From: Conidiobolus incongruus B7586
Taxonomy: Eukaryota; Entomophthoromycota; Entomophthoromycetes; Entomophthorales; Conidiobolaceae
Length of the DNA stretch: 16,782 bases
Direction of reading: 5' to 3'
Assembly (NCBI GenBank): GCA_000697335.1
Contig: JNEM01016248.1
Location: 1-16,782 of the forward strand
Shown here: one piece after another, positions 1 to 8,699 of the stretch
Layout of the letters: the number at the start of each line of letters is the position of its first letter
How positions within the stretch are numbered: position 1 is the stretch's first letter
Made by a program: the position numbers and the translations under genes
The notes under the pieces: generated by a model
The model's database searches: none
What the model saw: only the letters and a program-made list of their open reading frames with translations
What the model was told of the DNA's origin: nothing

Positions 1-148
1 TTTTTAACTACTATTAGCTTTTTATATAAAAAGAATAAGAGATTTTTATAATAAGGAAAAAGGTTTAATATATTTATTTTCAAGTAATTTTTAGTTTTTT
101 TTAAAATTTAATATTATTTAAGAGATAAATGATAAGTAAGCTTTAAGT

Positions 149-167
149 CTGTCTCTTATACACATCT
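149..167 (+). other. Tn5/Nextera mosaic-end sequence, probable adapter artefact
   Basis: The 19 bases CTGTCTCTTATACACATCT are an exact match to the Tn5 transposase mosaic end used in Nextera/tagmentation libraries. They sit in DNA otherwise almost free of CA and TG dinucleotides, so they stand out in composition. The usual sequencing-primer extension does not follow; ordinary AT-rich sequence resumes at once. A half junction from a mate-pair protocol or an untrimmed read end joined by the assembler would fit. The first 148 bases may therefore not be truly contiguous with the rest. A genuine bacterial Tn5 end is very unlikely, as no IS50 or resistance sequence is present. Confidence 0.93.
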
Positions 168-1649
168 AATTATTAAGTTGTTTTTTTAGATAGGTAAAGA
201 TAATTTTATAATAATAAAAAAATAATATAACTAAAATAACTAGAGTTAATTAAAACATTAATAAGTATATTTATAAAATATCTAATTAAATCAAATAATA
301 AAATGATAGTTAAAGGTAAAAAATTATAAAATAGACTATTTATTAGAATATTTTTAGTTTCTATTAATTTAATTAGTTAAATTTCTCTAGTATATATAAT
401 TTAATTTATAAAATCATTATTTTATTAGAATTTTATTGATTAAATTAAAATCTACTAATTAGTTATAAAAGAGGCAATTTTAAAGTAATATCAATATTAT
501 TAAAGCTTAATTTATAATTGGTAAATAAAAATTATTAAGAATTAAACAAATATTACTTTTTGAAAAGATACTTATTAACTCTATAATTAACTTAAATTTT
601 TTAACAATAGTAACAATATTTATTTATTGTTAAATAAGCTTTAACTTCTTTATTGAAAGTTTTTTTATAGAGTTTTAAAACAAAAATATTTATTATTTAA
701 GATTTAAGTAGGTTAAAATAAATTTTAAAGGATTAATTTTCAAAATAGGTAAATTTAGTTATAGAGTAAAAAATATTATTAATCACAATTGCTATATTAT
801 AAATATTAGAAAAAAACATATTATTAAAATATTCCCTACTAATTAATTAGAGTTTTATTTAAAGATTAAAATATTATAATAGCTTGTGGATTTATTCTTT
901 TTTAGTAATATTTAATATATTTAAATATATCTTATTGAATTTCTTGATCAATAAACTTATAAAAGTTTTTTATTTAAGAAAGCTTTTCTTTTATTGATTA
1001 AACTTAATTTTTTTGGTAATACCTTTTTTGAAGGGTTTTTTCTAATTGTTTAAAGGTTTAGACTTATATAGTAGGTTATCCCCTTAAAAACCTTTTAGGA
1101 TTAAGCTTATAATATGTTAACTACCAAATATAAATAAATTTTTCCAAAAAAAATAATTAATTTAAAGATATTTTTTAAATCTTTATTAGGAATTAAATTA
1201 AAATAATTCTTTATATTTTTAAAATAGTTTTTAAGCTTATAGAGGTTTTTAAAACTATTATAAATGGTTAGTTTATTTTTAAAGATATTGAGTAAATAAT
1301 TTAATATGTTAATAATAGTGAAATATCTAGTTTATTAAATTTAAGCTTTTTGAGTTATGTTTTTCTCAACCAAAAGTTATTTAATATAAATTTTTTAAAA
1401 GTTAATAAACTTTTAAATATTAAAGTTTTAGATTCACTTAGTAATTAAGTTACTATCATTATTAAAATTATATAAAAGTATTTTTTTTAGTGGTATTATA
1501 GTATATAATATTAAATTTAAGTAAAATAAGTTATAAATAAAATTTAAAATAATAATAAATAGATTTAATATAGGTAATTATTAATTTTTAATAGGTTTTT
1601 TATAGTTTTATTATTGCTACTATATAAACATAGTAGTAAATACTAATAT

Positions 1650-2610
1650 AATATAAGAGAAGATTTAATATAAAAATAGTATAACACAAAATATAGTATT
1701 ATAATATAGTTATAGTGTGTAAATATAAATAAAGTTTAATTAAGCTTTAAATTAAGATAAATTATTAATATGTTAAAATTTATATTAGGTAGTGTTTATA
1801 TATTATAATATTAATAAAATATAGTTTTAATTTTAAAGTTAATAAAAAGATAGGAAATAGTAAAAATTGAGAAGAAGAAAAAACCTAGTTTATTAAATAA
1901 TTCAATGCTATTTATATAATTAATTTAGCTATAAAGGTATAAATTAATTTTATAATTTATAATTAATTAAATTATATAAGAATATATATATGAATTTAAA
2001 AAACTAGTCTCTTAATATTAAATTAAGCTAAATTAATCACTTGTATAAATTCTAATGAATAAATATTTTAAATATAAATATATATTAATTATTATAATAT
2101 ATTATAATTATATATAGTTATTTATTTAATATCTTAAGGAAAATTAATTAATAATAAATTATATATTATTTTTTTAAATAAATAATATCTAAATAATTTT
2201 TTTTAATATAGATTAAAAATATCAACTATTATATATTCAAATTATAAAAAATATAAAATTCAAACTGTAAAAGATTTTTTATATAAAAAAACTAGAGAGA
2301 ATTATTATATCTACTATATTCACTTAATTAAAGCTTATATGATAATAATTATTTTAGATAATTAAAAAATTATCTTACAAGAAAAAATTCATATAAATTA
2401 AATTAGTTAATAAAATATCAAATTTGAGTCTTTAATAGAAAAAATTAGTTTTCTAGTATTAGAAGCTTACCAAAAGTATAAAATAAGTTATTATTAATAA
2501 AAAAAGGTTATTAATTTTAATTTATTTGTTATTTAATTTATTTAATTTTAATTTTAATTTTAAAATTTTCCCATTACTTAATTTCTACAATAATATTGAA
2601 AAAATTAATA
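1650..2610 (+). mobile_element. Mutator-like element (MULE) copy A, degenerate
   Basis: This is a decayed DNA transposon recognised by repetition. Bases 2,010-2,540 align in inverted orientation with 13,320-13,890 (copy B), and 1,655-2,030 align inverted with 15,815-16,165 (copy C), including an exact 26-base match of 1,735-1,760 to 16,076-16,101. Reading plus-strand codons from about 2,265 gives KDFLYKKTRE followed near 2,415-2,480 by a segment like FESLIEKISFLVLEAYQKYK. This resembles the C-terminal half of fungal MULE transposases, where a short conserved 'VESAH..VK.YL...TGDL' segment is followed by a 'K.S..AL......Y' helix. Several in-frame TAA/TAG codons interrupt it, as expected from CAA/CAG after C-to-T change. 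The 3' terminal repeat is near 2,561-2,605; the 5' end was not found. The family call is inference. Confidence 0.55.
2561..2605 (+). repeat. Probable terminal inverted repeat, 3' end of MULE copy A
   Basis: The segment around CCATTACTTAATTTCTA is repeated as CCATTATTTAATTTCTA at 14,522-14,538, the high-coordinate end of MULE copy B. Because copy B is on the minus strand, both places correspond to opposite ends of the element, as expected for terminal inverted repeats. It is preceded by a short run of TAATTT-type units (about 2,543-2,569). Confidence 0.5.
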
Positions 2611-2929
2611 ATAATTAACAAATTATATCAATATATATAAATTAAAAATAAAATTATTAATATATAATATATTTTTAAATATTTCATATTTAATTAATAT
2701 TATATTACTAAATAATTATAATATATTAGAATATTAATTTTATATTATTTATTAATTTTTAAAACTTTTATTAATAAAAATTAAATATTAATTTTAAATT
2801 AAAAAGTGTTATTAAATTAAATTTTTAATCAAAATAATAATTTTAAATATTTAATATTTGAATAATTATTTTTTAATGATTTTATGTATAATGATATTTC
2901 AGTTTAATTTAAACTCAAAGTGGGAATTA

Positions 2930-3240
2930 ATATATTAATTGTATTGAATAAATTGTGATTCTACCAATTGCTAGTAGAACGTTAATAATATATAAAGAAA
3001 CGGTTTATTAATGGCTTGTTTGGTAGTCTAGGGAAGGGCCTTTTTTTTGGGTTTGTTAAGGGTTTAATGAGCTTCTCAGAAGGCCGGAGGTAATGATGAT
3101 AATGTATCCCGACAGTGATTCTCTTATAGACCAATTGTCGACTTTAGGTAGTGTAAAGAGGTGTATTGGGTTGCTAGAAAATAGATCGCGAGATGAAGTT
3201 GGTTGGGCGGGTTACCATTTATGTAACCACAATATAAATT
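2930..3240 (+). other. GC-richer, coding-like patch at island edge; unidentified
   Basis: This stretch is clearly richer in G and C than anything nearby and contains CG, CA and TG freely. A reading frame is open from about 3,061 and has an ATG at 3,093. Its first half uses mixed codons and gives segments such as PDSDSLIDQLSTLGSVKRC and RSRDEVGWAGYHLC. After about 3,235 the frame drifts into AT-rich, low-complexity codons ending at 3,356, so the tail is probably not coding. A pyrimidine run ending in TTAAG just before 3,061 could be a 3' splice site, making this a possible exon or gene remnant. A structured RNA is the alternative: GGTTAC (3,210-3,215) can pair with GTAACC (3,223-3,228). I recognise no family. 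Confidence 0.35.
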
Positions 3241-3356
3241 ATCCAAAAAAGTTATTAAACAATTACCAATATATCATCAATTTGATTTTCAAACTCGTTA
3301 GTCGCTTTCCTATATTTTATTTTTTTAACAATTTATATAATCATTATATTTCATAA
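3093..3356 (+). CDS. Hypothetical 87-residue ORF, uncertain
   Basis: This ORF starts at the first of three near-adjacent ATG codons. Residues 1-47 have balanced composition and look protein-like; residues 48-87 are rich in N, Y, I, F and L and mirror the AT-rich background. The frame is open upstream to about 3,061, so the annotated ATG may not be a true start. A GGAGG lies just upstream, but a ribosome binding site is not meaningful in a nuclear eukaryotic context. No domain is recognised. It may be a surviving exon, a fragment of a broken host gene, or chance. No clear promoter or partner gene is visible. Confidence 0.2.
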   Translation: MMIMYPDSDSLIDQLSTLGSVKRCIGLLENRSRDEVGWAGYHLCNHNINYPKKLLNNYQYIINLIFKLVSRFPIFYFFNNLYNHYIS

Positions 3357-6300
3357 CTAGTTTGATTATCAATATTTAATAATAATTAATTTAAAAAGAT
3401 TTACTGTAAAATCAACTAAACAAACTTAATAAATAATTCTATGTATATATTTAATGAATTTTGATATTAACATTTAATATAAAATTATTTTACAAAAAAC
3501 TAAATAATCTAAATGGAATTCAAATATAGACTTAATAAATAACAGTATACATATAGAATATACAAATAATATCAAAGAAAAGTATTAATGATGGGATAAA
3601 TATTATTTTTAAGAAATTAAATGATTATTAATATAACCCAATAAAATTATTTATAGTTAAAAAATTTGGTTTGAATAATATATAGAAATAATATTCAAAC
3701 TAATATTAAATAATGTTTATATTTATATATTAAAGTATTATTCAAGAACAATCAATAATTAATATTATTTTAGATATTAATTTCTATTTCAAAACCTAGT
3801 CTTATGATATATATTCAGATATTATATATTTGAAATTTTATTTAATTCTTATCAAACTCTAGTTATATTTTTGAAGAATGATATATATATAATGAGCCTC
3901 AAATATAAAATTTGTTAATTTTAATTTCTCAACAAGATTAAAATTTTATATTAATAGCTTTTTTGTTTATTATTATTTTAGTTGTATATTAAGTATATGA
4001 GTCATAAAATTAGGCATGTTCTTATTAATAGATAATGCTTGGATGAAGATAACTAATAATTTTTAGTTACTGTCCTTATGATATAAAACATAAAGTTTTT
4101 GTGGCAATAAAATAGCTATTTCTCTTAGTTCATGTATATACTTTTTTAGTTTCATTGTTGATCAAATCTTTACATTTTTCTTTATTCGTGAAAATAACTT
4201 CCAATAATACAAATTTCAATATAAATCTCAGCCAGTCTGAGACCAATGAGACTATAAGTCAAGGAGTTTTATAATATTGTATATTGGCTATAAAAATAAG
4301 AAATTTAATGAATTAAATACTTTGAAGTTTAGTATTTAATTATATTTGTTTGAAAATTAGATTTATATTATCAGGTAATATATTAAATAATTAAAAAAAA
4401 ATCAAATTTTGGAAAATTATAATACAAGCTCTAAAATATAATATTTTGATTTAGATAAAAAACAAAGATATTTTATATATATATCTCTAAACTAAACTTA
4501 TTATTATTCAATATATTTTCTAAATTTGTATTGGCTGAAATATTTTGATTAATTTTTAAATTAACCATTAGTGATATAATTTGTTAAAATAAGGTCCTTT
4601 TTTGTGACAATTGTAAATATGGGAAGAAATAGACTTTGAAAGGTTAAACAAGGAATTGTCGGTAATAAATAATAGATTTCTACAAAGTTAAGGGAAATTA
4701 AGGGGTTTCACCAAATTAGGTGATAGTATCTTACTGGAAATCAGGTTTTTCAAATAAAGTAAATATCTCACACTTGTCACAACTTAATACTTTTGTGAGC
4801 GTTACAAGAAAAACTTAGAGACTGGATATTTTTGTAAATGAAGATGGAAAGATGTGTTTATTAGTTTGTTGTGATAATCTCATATCAGTTTCAATTGTGA
4901 ATATTCATGAATATAAATGCCTTACAAGTAGAAAACAATGAGTTCAACTAGTTCATGAAATGAGGTTCATCCAATGTGACTTTTTACATTAGTGTGGTAA
5001 TTAGCATTTTTTGAGTGATAAACAAGATTATTCCCCATCATTAGCATATTTTCAAGTCTTCCAGTACAACTCTTTTTTGATCCAAAAAGCTTACTTCTCT
5101 TAACAATTTTTGGATCTTTAAAACAAAATCTGGTAAAATTAAATCATTTTATCAAAAATATTATGTATGAATTTAACTTGATACTACTAGTTATTAATTA
5201 ATTGAATTCAATACTTATTCAATACATTTGAGCACAATTATATATTTATATTGAAAGTGATATTTTTAATCTTTTAACTATTGTCATTTGGAAATTTGAT
5301 ATTTGAATTTTATCAATAAAAACATATTTTCAGCTAATATCCATTCACTTCATTCCGTATTATACAATTTGATAATAAATATTTTTATATCAAATTCATA
5401 CTATCAAAAATAAATTTCAAATTTTCCTATCAAAATTCCTTTCACTGTTTTAAACTAATACTAATAGTGTTTAATTTTTGTTTAAGATAATTATTTTGTT
5501 ATAATAATAAAATATTCTTGTGATAATAAAACAGTAAAAATTAATATTATTAAATGATAGGTATTGTTGACAAATTATTTAAGCTATTAAATGTTCAACA
5601 AAGTAATAAAAGTTGATAATCCAATTTATTCATCATATACCTGGTATATATTTTCAACTATCAGAAATTAATATATTCAATTTGATATTTACAGCTTTTA
5701 TCTTAATACTCAAGTACAAAAACAACAACTGTTGATTATTGGATATAGCATTGTGAGTTTAAGATATGAGACAATAATAGTAGCTCAACCTGTATATATC
5801 ATAGATATCACGAGTACAATATATATGTATTTAAATTAGTTTAATGCTATTTTCACTAAAATTATGGCAAATTCGAATTATATATAATTCGTGATTTTAT
5901 AATAAATATATATCTAATTACGGTCTTGTTATAATCTTAAGGAATAATATATTGATAATAAATAATTCAAAAATATGGAATCAGTTAATCAAATATTGTT
6001 AATATTAAATACAGGATGGTATATCAGGCATATCGAGATAAGTATTAATATTTTATCCAAAAACATATTCAATATTGAATTAAATTTTGGAAAATATGAT
6101 TTGTTGTTAAATTTAATCTATGAGTACAATTGTTGAATTTTCTTTAATACCGAAATTTTTATTTTAATATTAAACAATTTTACCACTATAAGTATATAAG
6201 CTAGTGATAATACCGTGAAATTTCAAATTCATTATAAATTAATTTTTAAGAATTATATATTTTGATTATCAATAACAAACATTCAAAAATATAAATTGGA

Positions 6301-6598
6301 TTTATTTTTTTTGTGGGAAAAAACTCAAAATTGAATGTTAATAATGGAAATTTTTGCCATTAAAAAAAGTCACAACAGGTCATGAGAAAATATTGTTTTA
6401 AAAAATCAATCAATTAGCATTTATGTGTTAAAAATATGTATTATTATGTGTTTTTAATATATATTTCAAAATTTGATTTTTTATAATAATTAATATAAAT
6501 TTAAAAAATCATCCCATAATTTGTTTAAGTAATAAATGTCTATTTAATTAATGCTAAATGTAGTGAAAAATTAAAATTTTTATTTATCATTCAAAATC
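3357..6598. other. AT-rich non-RIP spacer upstream of the F-box gene
   Basis: This long intergenic stretch has normal CA and TG frequencies, unlike the flanks, which argues against heavy RIP. No long open frame occurs on either strand. The part from about 4,560 to 5,120 is less AT-rich and holds short coding-like frames (see separate entry). A perfect 6-bp hairpin, TCTCAG (4,226-4,231) with CTGAGA (4,237-4,242), is visible but has no known role. Just before the gene the sequence is AT-rich with several TATA-like strings, none distinctive enough to call a promoter. Confidence 0.6.
4560..5120 (+). pseudogene. Possible unidentified gene remnant
   Basis: Within the spacer this part has fewer A/T runs and more balanced bases. 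A 40-codon frame at 4,819-4,941 reads with varied residues (for example DIFVNEDGKMCLLVCCDNL) and after one stop continues in the same frame for about 16 more codons to about 4,992. That looks like decayed coding sequence rather than random AT-rich DNA. There is no start, no splice pattern and no match I recognise. A relation to the downstream F-box gene is possible but not shown. Alternatively it could be a 5' regulatory region with chance frames. Confidence 0.2.
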
Positions 6599-7951
6599 AT
6601 GAATCATTTGGAAACATATAAGAGGGTGGTGTTGTTAAACTTTATCCTACCCAAACTCGAAGGAAAACACTTGAAAAACTGTCGACTCGTTTCTAAGCTT
6701 TGGAATGAACTTAGTTCAGCAATTTTATTTAAACAAGTTAATTTTAATCATACAAAATCCGATAGAGACTTGACTGACGGAGACTATTTGGATATTTTCA
6801 AAAATTATTTGGAGCAACTTGAATCGGTAAAGAGATACTCTAAATATGTGGTCAAAGTAAAAATTTTTGGACCAGTAAATTATAATTTTTTATTCAAATT
6901 GAAAACTGAATTGGTTAACTTGAAAAATATCCAACTTGACTGCCTTATATTCTCTTGTGAATGGAACTCTATTGCTCAATTATTACTTACTATTCCAGTC
7001 ATCTCAATTAATCGCATGACCTTCCAATCCAAAATTCCAGATACTATGGAATCACAAATTCTTGGTGATCAGAATAATTTTCTGGAATTCAGTGATTCTC
7101 TTTCAAGATCGCGGGAGGTTGCATTATCTATGAATTTGGACTTCATATATCCAAGGTCAAGATCAACTTTGATTATTGCTAACGATCAATTTGATACATT
7201 ATTTATGGGCTTTACAAATCGCTATCAAATGCTACGCAATTCCACGACATTAGACTTAAGATTGTCAGACTTTCTGGAAAACAACACCGTTGTGGAGCAT
7301 GTCTTCATTTCAAATTCCTGGAAATCAGTATGTATCCATGGTGCTGAACTTGTGCCTTATACATTTACAAAATTATTGGAAACTTCTCAAGACAAATTAG
7401 CTTGGCTCGAGGTCCAGCAGGTTGTATTTACTTCCCAACTGATTCGAATCAACTCCTTAACCAATTTAACTACATTAATATTAAAAAATCAGAATCCTCT
7501 TCCATTTGTTCCTCTGGAAATATATAATAATCTACTCAAATCGAGCCCTAATTTGACTCGTTTGTTTGTTTGCTACAACAAGATAACACCAGATTACTTT
7601 GAAGCACTTGGTAATCACTGTCCGAAATTGGAACGTGTCGAATTAGGATGGGTTAAGCCAGTAGATATTGAGCAAGCCTTTGATCAACTGAAGAACAAAT
7701 CTAAACTATCTCACCTGTATATATTCCTCAATACATTCCTTAATTTACGATGTAATGGATTAAAAATAAAAAGAATATACAGTTTACAACATTTGGGATT
7801 CTACAACTGCTATTATAAAGACAATATCATTAGTTGCATCGATGAACATTATCCCAATTGGAGAAAGCAAAACGTGAATAAGGACATTCTATACGTTAAT
7901 ATTCCTCAAGTCAAATCTACCAAATGGCTCTTCCCAAGAAGATTTATCTGA
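6599..7951 (+). CDS. F-box-like protein with leucine-rich C-terminal region
   Basis: This 450-residue, intron-free frame is the only intact gene in the window. Residues about 8-48 form an F-box-like helical segment with the typical leucine pairs followed by CRLVSKLWNELSS and an 'LFKQVNF' strand, as in F-box proteins whose N terminus binds Skp1 in SCF ubiquitin ligases. Residues about 285-380 contain irregular leucine-rich repeats (LTNLTTLILKNQ, SSPNLTRLFVCYNK, HCPKLERVELGW), a likely substrate-binding surface. No signal peptide or membrane helix is seen. The ATG at 6,599 is the first in frame and opens directly into the F-box; TGA ends it at 7,949-7,951. Codons are AT-biased but CA and TG are frequent, so the gene shows no RIP damage. 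Such genes form large lineage-specific families in some early-diverging fungi (and in springtails). The substrate is unknown; the F-box call is by pattern only. Confidence 0.75.
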   Translation: MNHLETYKRVVLLNFILPKLEGKHLKNCRLVSKLWNELSSAILFKQVNFNHTKSDRDLTDGDYLDIFKNYLEQLESVKRYSKYVVKVKIFGPVNYNFLFKLKTELVNLKNIQLDCLIFSCEWNSIAQLLLTIPVISINRMTFQSKIPDTMESQILGDQNNFLEFSDSLSRSREVALSMNLDFIYPRSRSTLIIANDQFDTLFMGFTNRYQMLRNSTTLDLRLSDFLENNTVVEHVFISNSWKSVCIHGAELVPYTFTKLLETSQDKLAWLEVQQVVFTSQLIRINSLTNLTTLILKNQNPLPFVPLEIYNNLLKSSPNLTRLFVCYNKITPDYFEALGNHCPKLERVELGWVKPVDIEQAFDQLKNKSKLSHLYIFLNTFLNLRCNGLKIKRIYSLQHLGFYNCYYKDNIISCIDEHYPNWRKQNVNKDILYVNIPQVKSTKWLFPRRFI

Positions 7952-8540
7952 TTTTATTGTGGTTTGTCTTCTAAATCAAATCATTAAATATTTTTATGGT
8001 ATTTAAGTTTACTAAAATATGAATCAAAATCAATATATTATTATTAATATTATTATGTAGATTAAAATCATTTCTACTATAAAAAACTATATTTTCTAAT
8101 ATTATTACATCACATCTTAAATATTATTAAAGTTTCTTAAAATAGTTGGTCTAATGCATTAATTTAATTCACTAATTTATTCAAGAGTTTATTGGATCAT
8201 TGAAATATTTTTAGCTAATTAGAACACTAATTAAAATTTAGTATCAAAATAAGGGATTAATATTTTTATAAATTTAATATATATAGAATTTGGTCAAGTA
8301 TTGTATTAAAATATACAAATAATAATATGATAATAAATCCATTTTTAAAAATATAAATAACTAAAAACTTTTTAAAAATTCTATAATATATATTTCTAAC
8401 TTGATATTTTAAATAATTTATTCTTTATTGAATTATTAAATTTAAAATTTTTCAATTTTTTTTAATTTTATTAACATTTATTTATCTATATTAAGGATTT
8501 TTGATTTGAATAATAATTTGAAATAAATCAAAAACTAATG
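7952..8540. other. AT-rich intergenic region after the F-box gene
   Basis: No open frame or recognisable element is seen here. It contains the 3' untranslated region of the F-box gene, with several AATAAA-like and ATTAAA strings after 7,985 that could serve as polyadenylation signals, none individually convincing. CA and TG remain present, so this part still belongs to the non-RIP island. Confidence 0.5.
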
Positions 8541-8680
8541 GATTATTGTACTAGATGGATAAACGGTTTATTGAAATAAGTAAGAAAAGTTAATACCCAG
8601 AGAAAGCTGAATTAAAAGAGGCTGTTAATGGACAGATATCTAGAGCTACCCTTGTTGTAAAAGGTTATAATGGTTGATTA
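8541..8680 (+). other. Second small GC-richer patch; unidentified
   Basis: This is a short stretch with more balanced bases inside AT-rich DNA, near the right edge of the non-RIP island. The frame at 8,594-8,677 reads 27 varied residues (including KAELKEAVNGQ and ATLVVKGYNG) before TGA, but a stop lies immediately upstream and no ATG is available. It shares the exact 12-mer AAACGGTTTATT (8,561-8,572) with the other patch at 2,998-3,009. It could be an exon scrap, a short non-autonomous element or a small RNA. I do not recognise it. Confidence 0.25.
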
Positions 8681-8699
8681 TTTATAATAGAGTAAATCA

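Larger units (their letters stand above)
1..2880. repeat. RIP-like mutated repeat block, left flank
   Basis: This block is very AT-rich and strongly depleted of CA and TG; for example bases 1-60 contain neither, though CT and AG occur. That is what CpA-to-TpA mutation on both strands leaves behind. The part from about 1,650 to 2,610 is a Mutator-like element, described separately. I cannot identify 168-1,650: it has no open reading frame and its composition matches the rest. A faint resemblance to a retroelement Gag region on the minus strand near 850-1,450 is too weak to annotate. From about 2,620 to 2,880 I see only AT-rich sequence in which CA/TG gradually returns. Confidence 0.7.

Noticed and set aside
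3010-3072. tRNA or tRNA-derived SINE head (A-box-like TGGCTTGTTTGG and a weak B-box-like string)
   Set aside because: No acceptor or anticodon stem can be folded, and a run of eight T between the boxes would end Pol III transcription.
3085-3095. Bacterial ribosome binding site GGAGG before the ORF at 3,093
   Set aside because: The context is eukaryotic with transposons of nuclear type; a short purine run is not evidence of bacterial translation.
3190-3230. Resemblance to the 3' half of 5S rRNA (GTTGGTTGGGCGGGTTACC)
   Set aside because: Only about 20 bases look alike; the upstream half, the spacing of the internal control region and the closing 3' stem are absent.
6343-6361. AATGG...CCATT inverted repeat near the F-box gene, similar to the MULE end
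   Set aside because: The match to the MULE terminal repeat is under ten bases with no partner end; the arms are only 5 bp.
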